Assembly: GCF_014698505.1 (NCBI RefSeq)
Contig: NZ_JACJTD010000048.1
Span: 1-50,246, forward strand
Source: Nostoc foliaceum FACHB-393
GTDB taxonomy: Bacteria > Cyanobacteriota > Cyanobacteriia > Cyanobacteriales > Nostocaceae
Length of the DNA: 50,246 nucleotides
Direction of reading: 5' to 3'
In this document: in pieces, positions 8,195-17,506 of the stretch
How positions within the stretch are numbered: position 1 is the stretch's first letter
Layout: each line of letters opens with the position of its first letter
Translations under genes and position numbers: made by a program
Notes under the pieces: generated by a model
Told to the model about the DNA's origin: nothing
Seen by the model: the letters and a program-made list of their open reading frames with translations, nothing else
Database searches by the model: none

Positions 8195-10405
8195 ATGGCT
8201 ATGCTCACTCTACATCTGACTACCCACACGAATCCGACTCAACAATGCACTGTTACCCAAATTCCATTCAATATTGGTAGTGACCCAGACAACGATTTAG
8301 TCATTAGCGATAAAAGCGTAGACAGCTTTCACGCGCAAATCATTTGGAAACAAGATCAGTACTTGTTGATTGACTTAGGCAGTAGCAGTGGGACTCGCAT
8401 CGGCAGCATTCAGTTACAACCACACAAGTCCGGCTCACTTGGAGATGCAACTTTAGTACAGGTCGGTTCCATCATTATCGAAGTGAAAATAAGCTCTCCT
8501 GTACCAGCTTCAAAGACACTAATATTTGGAGCAGCAGCAAAAATCCAGACAAGCAATAGCACAAAGTCTCAAACAACCACTCAAGAGAATTTGAGATTGG
8601 ATGCTGTTGGCTTGTACAAATCTACTAGACCAGTGTTTGGGACGACTCTGATCAACGATATTTCTCTGTCGTTCTTTCCTAAAGAGTTTATTGTCATTGC
8701 TGGAGTAAGCGGTGGTGGCAAATCAACGCTAATGGATGCACTAAATGGGCAACGTCGTGCATCGGGCAAGGTTCTTACTAATGGTATTAGCCTTTATCGC
8801 CATTTTAAGGCTTTCAAACACCGCATAGGTTACGTTCCGCAGGACGATATTGTTCACCCAGAGTTGACCGTAAGGGAAGCTTTAAACTATGCTGTACAGC
8901 TTCGGCTACCTTTTGCCACACCAGAACAAAGACAGCAGCGTATCCAAGAAGTATTAGAGCAGTTGCAACTGACCCAACGTAAGCACGTACCAGTCAAGCG
9001 ACTTAGCGGTGGTCAGCGAAAGCGAGTTTCTATTGGAGTAGAGTTAATTACCAAACCTAGCCTGTTTTTCTTGGATGAAGCCACATCTGGGCTAGACCCT
9101 GGCACTGAACTCCAAATCATGGAACTACTGCGGGTGAGCGCAAACGCTGGAAGCACTGTACTGCTGATTACTCATGCTACCAAAAATGTAGCAATCGCTG
9201 ACTTAGTGGTTTTTCTTGCGAAGGGTGGTAGATTAGCTTACGTTGGCCCTCCTAAGTTGGCGTTTGACTACTTTCAAGTCCAAGATTTTGATGCTATCTA
9301 CGACAAAGTGGAGCGCCAGCTATCCCCGCAGCAATGGGAAGAACGCTTCAAATCTTCTGGCTTCTACAGAAAATTTATCACTGATCGCCACAAGACTATT
9401 CCCCCACATAAGGTTCCACCTGCACCAATAGAATCGAGATTTTGGCAACAGTGGGGAGTGCTGTGCCGTCGCAATTTGAATATACTGCTCAAAAACAAGA
9501 TTAGCTTGGCATTAATGATTTTGGGAGCGCCAATTTTGGGGTCAGTTAATTTTGCACTGTGGAAATCAGACTTGTTTAGTACCAAGACTGGCAATGCTGG
9601 ACAGACAATTACAATGCTGTTTGTGACTGTGATTATGGCCGTAATGTCTGGTTCATTAGCAACCATGTCAGAGATTGCTAAAGAAACAGCAATTTACCGT
9701 CGTGAGCGTAGTGCTGGGTTAGGTTTACTTCCTTATCTTGCATCTAAGCTTCAGTTAGCATTCCTGTTGGGACTATACCAGTCAGCTGTACTGTTAGGTT
9801 GTATGGTTGCAGCAGTAGTAATTCCTATTGATAGTAGCGCTTTAGCCGGAATGTACTTTAGTTTATTCCTAGCATCTTTTGGCAGTATGGTGCTGGGGCT
9901 ATTAGTTTCTGCGATCGCTCCCAACCAAAGCGTTGCTCCCTTGCTAACAATTTTAGTGCTAGTTCCTCAAATTGTCTTTGGTGGTGGTATCCTTCCACAA
10001 GCTGAGTTCAATCCTATTGGTAAGACAGTTAATCAGTTGATGTTGACTAAGTACCCATTTGAATCGTTAGTAACCTTGAGTGCGCTGGGAGAAGATGTAG
10101 CGAAAGACTTGTGTTGGCAGAAGTCTGAACAGCAAAAGAAATCATTATCAGAAGCCCAAACAGCCATTTGCAAGTGTTACGGCAAGGATTTGTTTACAGA
10201 GTGCAAGTTTCCAGGTTTGGGCAAAGTGGAACGAACCTCCCTTTCCCAAGTAGATTTACTAAAAGGACGTTTATTAATCAAAAGTATTTATGATAGTTAT
10301 GGAAATATTCTTAGTATTAATTTATTGACGAACTGGCTGCAAATGTTAATAATAATTATAGGAATTACAGTTATATTATTTCTGGCGCAAGTTTTTAAAA
10401 TTTGA
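8195..10405 (+). CDS. FHA domain-ABC transporter (ABC-2/ABCG type, ATPase and permease in one chain)
   Basis: 736 residues. Residues ~4-95 are an FHA phosphothreonine-binding domain (FNIGSDPDNDLVI, SFHAQI, DLGSSSGT). Then comes an ABCG-type ATPase with Walker A GVSGGGKST (~170), Q-loop GYVPQDD, signature LSGGQRKRVS (~269) and Walker B LFFLDEATSGLDPG (~290). Several membrane segments follow from ~430 (ISLALMILGAPILGSVNFAL, MLFVTVIMAVMSGSLATM, LLTILVLVPQIVFGGGILP). FHA-ABCG half-transporters are common in cyanobacteria and other bacteria; the FHA domain probably links transport to Ser/Thr kinase signalling. The substrate is unknown. Two ATGs lie six bases apart; the first is used. It is convergent with the WD40 gene. 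Confidence 0.88.
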   Translation: MAMLTLHLTTHTNPTQQCTVTQIPFNIGSDPDNDLVISDKSVDSFHAQIIWKQDQYLLIDLGSSSGTRIGSIQLQPHKSGSLGDATLVQVGSIIIEVKISSPVPASKTLIFGAAAKIQTSNSTKSQTTTQENLRLDAVGLYKSTRPVFGTTLINDISLSFFPKEFIVIAGVSGGGKSTLMDALNGQRRASGKVLTNGISLYRHFKAFKHRIGYVPQDDIVHPELTVREALNYAVQLRLPFATPEQRQQRIQEVLEQLQLTQRKHVPVKRLSGGQRKRVSIGVELITKPSLFFLDEATSGLDPGTELQIMELLRVSANAGSTVLLITHATKNVAIADLVVFLAKGGRLAYVGPPKLAFDYFQVQDFDAIYDKVERQLSPQQWEERFKSSGFYRKFITDRHKTIPPHKVPPAPIESRFWQQWGVLCRRNLNILLKNKISLALMILGAPILGSVNFALWKSDLFSTKTGNAGQTITMLFVTVIMAVMSGSLATMSEIAKETAIYRRERSAGLGLLPYLASKLQLAFLLGLYQSAVLLGCMVAAVVIPIDSSALAGMYFSLFLASFGSMVLGLLVSAIAPNQSVAPLLTILVLVPQIVFGGGILPQAEFNPIGKTVNQLMLTKYPFESLVTLSALGEDVAKDLCWQKSEQQKKSLSEAQTAICKCYGKDLFTECKFPGLGKVERTSLSQVDLLKGRLLIKSIYDSYGNILSINLLTNWLQMLIIIIGITVILFLAQVFKI

Positions 10406-10652
10406 GTCTATCACAAAGTTATTAATGCCATAAATTGTTTTTTTTGTAACAAAAATTGTCTCGATTTGAATGATGCAGAAAATTTTGCAATAATTTTAAT
10501 TATAGCATGATTATTTAATGTTAATCACAGTCAATGTTGAACTATATGAAAGAGCATAAATTCATCTCTTGGTCTTAGTGCAATAACTACTTTGGACTCT
10601 GCGATTGCATTCAACAGTATATTTGTATTTTATAATCTACAACTTGCGTTAA

Positions 10653-11969
10653 TTAGGAAGATATACCCCAAACTCTAATTTTTGAATCATCGGTACCACT
10701 AACTAAGATTTTGCCATTAGGACTGAAAGCAAGAGAATTTACTAGACTTTTAAGTTCAAGAGTCTGTAGAAGTGCTGCTGTTTGATAATTCCAAATCCTG
10801 ATTTTATTATCTTCACCACCACTGGCAATAATTTTTTCTGTTGGACTAAACGTGATAGCATTCACAGAACCTTCATGACCAGTAAGAAGACGATATTCTG
10901 TTGGGGTACTTGTATTCCACAGCTTTATTGGTGGATTCAAAACACCATTCTCACCGACATTTGTACCTCCACTGGCAATTGTTTGTCCATTTGGACTAAT
11001 AGCAACTGCTCGAATTGAACCTACCGAACGGTCTAACCAAGACAGCATAGAACCCCAAAAATTAGAAGGGCGATTTAAAATACTTATTCTTTCGCCACTG
11101 CGCCAATCCCAAATCATAATTGCACCATCAATCCCACCACTCACTAAAAACCGCCCATCACAGTTAAAAGTAACAGAATTGACATCATATCCATGTCCAC
11201 GTAAGGTGCGTAGCTGTTTTCCGCTACTGAGATGCCAAAGTCTAATAATAGCGTCAAAGTGTGCAGTAGCGAGGGTTTGACCATCTGGGCTAAAGACGAC
11301 GCAATTAGTTCCTAAAGAAACCAGCGAACTGCCTAAAGTTTGTTTAAGCCTACCTGTACTGATATTCCACAACTTGATATTACCATCGTGTAATTCCATT
11401 TTACTGGCACTTGCCAAAGTTTGCCCATCTGGGCTAAAGTCAACAGTAAGAACTGGGCTAGAATGTCCTGTTAAAGTAGTTAATAATTCTCCAGTCGTTA
11501 AGTCCCATAATTTAATTGTGTGATCGCTACTGCCACTAGCAACTATCTTTCCATCTGGGCTAATGGCAACAGATAAAACAGAATCTAAATGTCCGTTGAG
11601 GGTAGTGAGATTTTTATAAAGGCCATCTGGACTATTTACTTGTTTTTCTTGTTTTGCCAATTCTTCTCTAATTTTTTTTATTAAACTATCTATTTTTACC
11701 TGATTATCTAAGCCGACATTTTCACGTATTACTTCTAATAAGATACAAAGTGCAGGCTTTTCAGGGGCAATTTCTCCAAATGCTACTAGCTCCTTCACCA
11801 TTTGGGGAATAAAAACATCCACAGGCGTATCCCACACCAGACGATTCAATACTTTTGCATTAGTCCCTAAAGCTATAAAAAGATAAGACTGACGTTGTTG
11901 TTTATCCCACATAAATGGGCTTAACACAAGCGATACTTCTTGGATAATTACCCCACTGATTTCTGCCAT
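10653..11969 (-). CDS. WD40-repeat protein with effector-associated-type N-terminal domain
   Basis: 438 residues. Residues ~1-105 form a compact helical domain with the pattern of effector-associated domains (EADs): LNRLVWDTPVDVFIPQMVKE, then PALCILLEVIRENVGLDNQVKID. The rest is a WD40 propeller of about seven blades, with repeated units such as VLSVAISPDGKIVASGSSDH followed by IKLWD. Begins 5 bp after the stop of the EAD-type trypsin-like gene, so the two are almost certainly co-transcribed. In predicted bacterial conflict systems EADs pair homotypically to couple a sensor to an effector; here the WD40 would be the sensor or scaffold and the protease the effector. No active-site residues are expected. 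Confidence 0.85.
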   Translation of the reverse strand: MAEISGVIIQEVSLVLSPFMWDKQQRQSYLFIALGTNAKVLNRLVWDTPVDVFIPQMVKELVAFGEIAPEKPALCILLEVIRENVGLDNQVKIDSLIKKIREELAKQEKQVNSPDGLYKNLTTLNGHLDSVLSVAISPDGKIVASGSSDHTIKLWDLTTGELLTTLTGHSSPVLTVDFSPDGQTLASASKMELHDGNIKLWNISTGRLKQTLGSSLVSLGTNCVVFSPDGQTLATAHFDAIIRLWHLSSGKQLRTLRGHGYDVNSVTFNCDGRFLVSGGIDGAIMIWDWRSGERISILNRPSNFWGSMLSWLDRSVGSIRAVAISPNGQTIASGGTNVGENGVLNPPIKLWNTSTPTEYRLLTGHEGSVNAITFSPTEKIIASGGEDNKIRIWNYQTAALLQTLELKSLVNSLAFSPNGKILVSGTDDSKIRVWGISS

Positions 11970-11974
11970 TTAAA

Positions 11975-13036
11975 TTACCTCTGCAACCTTGTGTAAATTT
12001 CTGGTGTGTTGTTTTTAAGGTCACTCAACAATGCGATCGCACTTGTTCCTGCATTGCGTAAATACTTTTGTTGTGTATTCGGTTCTAGTAACATCCCACC
12101 GCTATGGTGAATCCCTACCACCTGAAAATCATCATCGAAAACAGGCGACCCCGATGAACCTGGTTCTGTAGTAGTAGTATATTGCAATACTTGATTATCG
12201 GCGTAAGCAACAAAGTTATTCTGTATAGAGATTTTCTTTAAATGCCCACCTGGATGCTGAATAATTGCTACGCGGTCATCTCGCCGCATTAGTTTACTCT
12301 TGAAGATTAAAGGCTTGCCGAAACCGGGTACTTCTTTCAGGGTTACTACTGTATAGTCCAATGCTTCGTTAGTGTAAAAAACACCTCCGGCTAAAGCTCC
12401 AATAGTCTGTGTTGGGCATTGCTTACCTTTAATATCCAGTTGATAGTTAAAGCTAAAATCACTTTTCTCTCCTACTTCTTGACTATTAATAACGTGATTG
12501 TTCGTCATTAGTAAATCAGACGCAATCATAAATCCTGTGCCTAAACCGTCTGGAGTAGCGATCCGAACCACGGCTTTTGAAGCTTCCAGAGCCAAGTTTA
12601 AAATGTATATATCGCGTAATGTATTTTCCCCAATAATCTTTTCTTTGATATCAGATGTACTATCTACTCCCTTCCAGTTGCCAATTCCACGGCTAGGACT
12701 GACTGGAACATCAAGTGGGTAGTTCCGAAATAGTTCTATGATAAAGTCTGTATCTTCATCCCCAGTAAAAGGCTGAATATAGTTGAGGAAGACAGCAAGA
12801 GCTTCTTTATCGTAAGCGACTCGTCCAAATTGAGCTAAAAATCGCACTACTTCCACAGAAACACCCATCGGCGCACCATCCAAATCTAACCGCGCTAGGA
12901 TAATATCTGCTTGGGCTACACCTTGTAATGCACCTGCGACTAAACGACGGCGATCGCGCACATTACCAAAGTCGGGTAAATTTTGGACTATGCGGGCTAG
13001 GCGTTGGAAGTCAAGTATAGATAATTGGACTGTCAA
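11975..13036 (-). CDS. Trypsin-like serine protease with effector-associated domain
   Basis: 353 residues. Residues ~5-100 look like an effector-associated domain (FQRLARIVQNLPDFGNVRDR, LARLDLDGAPMGVSVEVVRF). From ~150 there is a chymotrypsin-fold protease with a complete triad: His181 in TNNHV, Asp227 in LDYTVV and Ser295 in EPGSSGSPVF. There is no signal peptide or membrane segment, so it should act in the cytosol. That is unusual for housekeeping trypsin-like proteases but typical of EAD-linked effectors. First gene of a two-gene operon with the EAD-WD40 gene; a divergent decayed gene begins 62 bp upstream. It probably stays inactive until the partner signals; target unknown. Confidence 0.87.
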   Translation of the reverse strand: MTVQLSILDFQRLARIVQNLPDFGNVRDRRRLVAGALQGVAQADIILARLDLDGAPMGVSVEVVRFLAQFGRVAYDKEALAVFLNYIQPFTGDEDTDFIIELFRNYPLDVPVSPSRGIGNWKGVDSTSDIKEKIIGENTLRDIYILNLALEASKAVVRIATPDGLGTGFMIASDLLMTNNHVINSQEVGEKSDFSFNYQLDIKGKQCPTQTIGALAGGVFYTNEALDYTVVTLKEVPGFGKPLIFKSKLMRRDDRVAIIQHPGGHLKKISIQNNFVAYADNQVLQYTTTTEPGSSGSPVFDDDFQVVGIHHSGGMLLEPNTQQKYLRNAGTSAIALLSDLKNNTPEIYTRLQR

Positions 13037-13098
13037 TGTCGCTACTCCTATTAGTAAGCATCGATATTATTTATTAGTGATTCTATATACTCGGAATC

Positions 13099-13439
13099 AT
13101 GCCTAAACCACCTTCTAGACGCAACAAAGCCACCTCTGCCGCATCTACCGATTCAACTTCAGTAGCTAACTCTGCAAATGAGGATATCTCTCAGCAAGTA
13201 GATCCAGCTACAGCAACAATTAATGTTACTGCCGTTGAAGTTCCAGAATTAACCGAGCAGGAAATTAGCGATAAGCCTGACGGCATGGCTACGCTTACCG
13301 CTTGCACCTGGAGAGGAAAGTGGAACGGGCGTTTTTTGAAGCGGGAAAGGCTTTAATGGAGTTACGCGAACGCAGACTGTACGGCTCGACCCACAAAACT
13401 AATCGGACAGTTACTCAATATGCTCCCCTACCACTCTAA
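13099..13439 (+). pseudogene. Frameshifted and truncated cyanobacterial plasmid-type hypothetical gene
   Basis: The first frame starts MPKPPSRRNKATSAAST with a Ser/Thr/Ala-rich leader, then VPELTEQEISD. The next bases (CTGACGGCATGGCTACGC) look like a short inserted repeat. After them the expected continuation HLERKVERAFFEAGKALMEL appears in another frame, followed by RERRLYGSTHKT and then unrelated residues to a TAA. In related proteins that I recall, THKT is followed by a longer C-terminus, so this copy is both frameshifted and 3' truncated. Function unknown. Confidence 0.6.
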
Positions 13440-13514
13440 GATACTGTTTGCTAACAATATTTAACTTCCCAAAAATTTTTAAGGTTAAATTAATTTAATT
13501 AAATTTTGTAACCG

Positions 13515-15092
13515 TTATCTTTTTCGATAATCAGGAATCCGGTTGAGAAAGTGATCCATACTCCGTTCTGCCAGAGCTGCAATAGTCAGCGAAGGATTTG
13601 AGCAGGCTGTTGAACCAGGAATAAGCGCACTATCAACAACAAACAAGTTGGTATAACCAAAGACCTGTCCATGAGTGTTGCATACTTGTCCAATAGTTGC
13701 ACCACCAAGCGGGTGTGCTGTACTACTGTAGTCAGGCGGTGCAGCTAGACTTGTACCATTGGCTTGGTTGAGCCGTTGGTAAGTATACTGGAGAGCTTGA
13801 GCATTTTTCTGACTATCGGCTGAGTTGCTAGGCCACAACAAATCTGCTGACCCAGTAGACATATTGTAAGTAAGATAGCCCTCCGGTTTTGAAATTCCCT
13901 GACCAAGCACAGGAATTAGACCTTGTGGGATAAAAGGAATCGCTTGGAATGGCTCAAGTATTAGTGGCGCAATAGGATTGTCAAGATGCTCAACTGATAT
14001 CACACCAGGAGTTCCCTGTGTTGGATTAGTCTGACTAGCATTAATCATTAAAGTAGTTGAATCAGAATTTGTCCCCCAAAACTTTCCTACCTGATGATTG
14101 AGGCGGCGCAAAGTACCATTGCTTTTAGCACGCAGCAATAGTTCAGTAGTACCAATTGAACCTGCGGCTAAAAACAGATAGCGGCAAACAAAGGATTTTT
14201 GAAAAAGCACTTCTCCTTGTTCGTTGATTTGATTGCAGACAACCCGATAACGCCCACGATCTGATTCCCCAATTGTAGTGACTACGTGTAAAGGTCGGAT
14301 TTCAACGTTACCAGTAGTTTCTGCCATACTTAGATAGTTGCGGTCTACGCTGTTTTTAGCACCACTATTTGTGCCATAGTAAATTTGACCTGCAATAATA
14401 GAAGCTACTTTCTCACCAGCAATTTCCTGACGAACAATGTCCCAGTCAAAAGCGATGTCAATCTTACGTGCATTTAAACCCGCTCTGGCTGCTTGCTCCA
14501 AAAGAATACGGCTGGCTAAGTAGTATTTAGTTTGTAGAATATCGTCTGGGATTGGAGAGGACTTGAGGATAGAACGCACTCGTGGGTAATAAACTCTATC
14601 TAGTTCAGAGTATTTAATAGTGCGTGGAAAAACTTTGTAAAATAGTTCCTCAGTTGGCTGATAGGTGATGCCACCATAGACAAGCGAAGTACCCCCCACA
14701 CCTGCCCCTCGATAAGCATTGATACCATTACCTCTTTTAACGTCGAAAACACCTGTATATACATTAATAGGGGTTGCTGGAACTGGTGCGGGTAAAACTG
14801 TAGTAGGACTAAGCCAGGTAGAACGACCATCTGGATTATCTGTTGTAGAGAAGGTATTACCTGCGCTAGTAATTTGCCATCGTCGTCCCCGTTCTAATAC
14901 AACTGTTTCAATTCCAGCCTGACCAAGACGCAATGATGCGACTGCACCGCCAAAACCACTACCAATTACTATCGCCTCAACATACTCGTCAACACTGCTA
15001 GCCCAAGTGCGAATATTGGATACACCTATGCTGGCAGATGCCGCCGCCGCCGATGCCTGAAGAAATCGACGACGATTTAGCATTTGGGACAT
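13515..15092 (-). CDS. GMC-family (cholesterol-oxidase-like) FAD oxidoreductase, Tat-exported
   Basis: 525 residues. The N-terminus NRRRFLQASAAAASASIG is a twin-arginine signal. The FAD dinucleotide-binding motif VIGSGFGGAVASLRL follows at ~45, then VVLERGRRW. The middle contains GAGVGGTSLVYGG, as in cholesterol oxidases, and the C-terminus has STAHPLGGATIG and NLFVVDSALIPGSTACSNPSL, the conserved GMC-C region with the His near the flavin. These enzymes oxidise alcohols such as sterols with oxygen or another acceptor. Twin-arginine export implies folding in the cytosol and activity in the periplasm or outside. Stands alone; the substrate cannot be told from sequence. Confidence 0.88.
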   Translation of the reverse strand: MSQMLNRRRFLQASAAAASASIGVSNIRTWASSVDEYVEAIVIGSGFGGAVASLRLGQAGIETVVLERGRRWQITSAGNTFSTTDNPDGRSTWLSPTTVLPAPVPATPINVYTGVFDVKRGNGINAYRGAGVGGTSLVYGGITYQPTEELFYKVFPRTIKYSELDRVYYPRVRSILKSSPIPDDILQTKYYLASRILLEQAARAGLNARKIDIAFDWDIVRQEIAGEKVASIIAGQIYYGTNSGAKNSVDRNYLSMAETTGNVEIRPLHVVTTIGESDRGRYRVVCNQINEQGEVLFQKSFVCRYLFLAAGSIGTTELLLRAKSNGTLRRLNHQVGKFWGTNSDSTTLMINASQTNPTQGTPGVISVEHLDNPIAPLILEPFQAIPFIPQGLIPVLGQGISKPEGYLTYNMSTGSADLLWPSNSADSQKNAQALQYTYQRLNQANGTSLAAPPDYSSTAHPLGGATIGQVCNTHGQVFGYTNLFVVDSALIPGSTACSNPSLTIAALAERSMDHFLNRIPDYRKR

Positions 15093-15953
15093 ACTTTACT
15101 CCTATTTTTCACAAGCCATGTTTGTGCGGTTGTAAATCGTAGTTATTTCAGTTAGCTAATTGGCGATTTTTAATATTCGCAACCAAAAATTTGCCTAAAT
15201 TAGAAAAATTTGCTTGATTTACAACAATTATTAGCATTTATGGATACAAGTAGTATCAGATTAATCATTTCTAAGCAATAATGCTTAGTTAAATTAAATT
15301 ATAGTTAAAGATTAATTAATAATGGGTTAAGCTTATTCAATAACGATGAAAACTTTTCTTACTTTAAATAAATTGGCTCTTCCGTAGGTGTTATGTTGAA
15401 ATTGAAACAATAATAATGTGATGGGCTTACGCCCTGCCAAGAGTGCGATGGTGTAATCACCCGCCGGAGTCGATTGCAGAGATAATTGAAGCACCCAAGA
15501 TTATCACTAGTCGCCCTGACATTGGTTATTGGATTGATACCAGCCGTATTGGTATAAAGCCTTGTGCCAATGAGTTAAAAGGATAGCGATCGCCTACAGC
15601 AGGCAGTTAGGCTATCTTGCTTGGCTTAACTAAAGTATTATTCTCCCGAACTTAACTCAGATTGGTTCAAAATTGCCTCTAGCAATCCAGTCGGTAAGCT
15701 GCTAGTTACCATGTATTTACACTGAATGCTTAATTACAGAAAAACTTTTAGCTTATGTTCTACTCATAATTGTCGCCTTTAAATTACTTAAGCTTCATCA
15801 CTTAAACTAAATTTAAACTCTTCACTACGGCTTTACACTTATTAGTGTTTACTTTGCAGCTTCTTGAAGAGAATATCATTACTTTTATCATTGTGATAAC
15901 AGTTTGAATGATTGATATTAGAGAAGTAGTTTTAATTTGAGTTGATTAAATCA
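15093..15953. other. Intergenic stretch with a possible gene remnant
   Basis: About 860 AT-rich bases. Around 15,440-15,586 the plus strand encodes, without start or context, PPESIAEIIEAPKIITSRPD and then IGYWIDTSRIGIKPCANELKG before a stop. It looks protein-like but I do not recognise it, and it is probably the tail of a lost gene. A 7-bp hairpin CTAAGCA-ATAA-TGCTTAG lies at 15,271-15,288, and a HIP1 octamer near 15,586. Nothing else is supported. Confidence 0.4.
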
Positions 15954-16115
15954 GTGAATAAAAAATGGGCGACTAAACGACTCACAATTAATTTGGCATC
16001 AAGTGAAGCAGAAAAATTAGAAAAATACTGCTCAATGACTGGTAGACCTGCAACCGATGTAATTCGAGAGTTGATTCGCTCTTTGCCAGCCGAAGAAATA
16101 CCAAATGCAAATTAA
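15954..16115 (+). CDS. Small ribbon-helix-helix (CopG/Arc-type) protein
   Basis: 53 residues from a GTG start: strand region KRLTINLASSEAEKLEKYC, turn SMTGRPATD, then helix VIRELIRSLPAEEIP. This is the classic ribbon-helix-helix layout of small DNA-binding repressors and antitoxins. No toxin gene follows: the next 300 bases are empty and the next gene is the HNH-like membrane protein. It could regulate that gene or itself. Related short proteins are common on cyanobacterial replicons. The start is uncertain because the ribosome site is weak. Confidence 0.68.
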   Translation: MNKKWATKRLTINLASSEAEKLEKYCSMTGRPATDVIRELIRSLPAEEIPNAN

Positions 16116-16416
16116 ACTGTTTGATGAGTAACACTCGCTTTTTTGTTCAACTCAAGCACACAATACCAAAGCAAAAAACTGGTTCAGGTAATGCTAATTG
16201 CTGTATCAATAAAAAATTTACCTAAATGGTTAATAAAACAGCTAAACTAGCTTTATAATTTCCATTTTTGACTTACCACGGACTAAAGCTATAAATCACT
16301 TACTATCTCCTTAAATATTCCTCTGAAAGTTCATGATTAATGCTGATGTGGTTCTTAGCTTTGAGGGAAGAAGCTGAACTAAATACAAAATCGTCAAAAC
16401 AACAGTTTGTTAAAAC
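16116..16416. other. Intergenic region upstream of HNH-like membrane protein
   Basis: About 300 AT-rich bases with no coding frame seen. It presumably holds the promoter of the following gene. Confidence 0.35.
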
Positions 16417-17439
16417 ATGGATTTCATTAACCAAGCACGAAATTTGGCGGATACGCTCAAAGATAAAGCGCAAGAAGCAGCAACTACTACAGCAAAGGGG
16501 ATAGAAGAAGTAATTGATGTCATCAAAAATACTACTGTAGAGATTACTAGCTCAAGTATTAATGCAGTTACTAATTTACCTGCAACAGCACAGCAAGGTT
16601 TCCAAACAGTACAAAATATCAGTAAAGCATTTGAAACAACTGCTATTGGTGTGAGTACTTCGAGTCTGTCCATAGCTGAAGCATTGCAAAAGCTGCCTTC
16701 GACTGCGGCGGAATTAGCCGTAGAAATGCCCAAGATTGCATATAGATTGAGGTATCGTGCTGGTCTGAGAACTGGGGATTTATCTCGATCTGATACAGAT
16801 GTCATGAAGCTGTTTGAGAAAATTCCCGGTACATCAAAGCTAGGAGGTAATGAAAGAACCATCCGTGAATTCTTGAGCGATAAACATGGTAGCCATATCA
16901 TTCCACGCTCCCAAGGTGGCTCAAACGGTGCTGACAACATTGTGTGGGAAATAGGCATTGATAATCTCCGTCGCGGAGCCGAAGTTATGACTGTTGGGGA
17001 GCAGTTTTATGTTCGGGTTTACAATGCCGTAGATTCTATTGTCAGCAATTCTGGAACAATTGCTAAGTTGGGGATTACTGCTACAGGAACCGCTATTCTC
17101 ACTCAAGTTATAGTCACAGCGATTTCATACTCCTTGGATCTTTATCGGGGCGATATTACTGTTGAAGAGTATAAAAATTTAATTGTAGAAGCGGCAAAAG
17201 CAGCAGGTATTGCGACACCGATTGTTTTTCTGGTCTTAGTAGCTGTATTAGCCTTATTTCCAGAATTTACAGTTGTATTATCTGCACCAGTGGTTATTGC
17301 AGGTTTCAATGCCTTATTTGGCATGAGTATTGCGATGCCGATAGTACAATCGCTACTCCGTCATGCTCAAGCTGGTGGTTTTGGCATAGAAACTGCTGAT
17401 GCTTACAGAAATGCGCTTGGTGGATCTGCGCCTGCTTGA
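16417..17439 (+). CDS. Putative membrane protein with central HNH-like motif
   Basis: 340 residues. Residues 1-110 are amphipathic and helical, rich in Ala/Thr/Lys (LADTLKDKAQEAATTTAKG). The centre (~145-190) has SDKHGSHIIPRSQGGSNGAD followed by NIVWE and NLRRGAEVM, the H-(I)-P-x-S-x-GGS...N...N pattern of HNH/ENDO-VII-type nucleases seen in polymorphic toxins. The C-terminus (~210-320) has strongly hydrophobic segments (IATPIVFLVLVAVLALFPEF, VVLSAPVVIAGFNALFGM). No zinc-binding cysteines are present. A nuclease-like centre plus C-terminal membrane helices suggests a secreted or cell-surface effector, or a membrane-bound nuclease; this is inference. No adjacent immunity gene is apparent. Function unknown. 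Confidence 0.7.
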   Translation: MDFINQARNLADTLKDKAQEAATTTAKGIEEVIDVIKNTTVEITSSSINAVTNLPATAQQGFQTVQNISKAFETTAIGVSTSSLSIAEALQKLPSTAAELAVEMPKIAYRLRYRAGLRTGDLSRSDTDVMKLFEKIPGTSKLGGNERTIREFLSDKHGSHIIPRSQGGSNGADNIVWEIGIDNLRRGAEVMTVGEQFYVRVYNAVDSIVSNSGTIAKLGITATGTAILTQVIVTAISYSLDLYRGDITVEEYKNLIVEAAKAAGIATPIVFLVLVAVLALFPEFTVVLSAPVVIAGFNALFGMSIAMPIVQSLLRHAQAGGFGIETADAYRNALGGSAPA

Positions 17440-17506
17440 AATCTGCGACAAATTTTAACTGGAGTGCTGGTTTTAGCTTCAAGGCTAGTTTGGTTTGTCT
17501 TGACAG

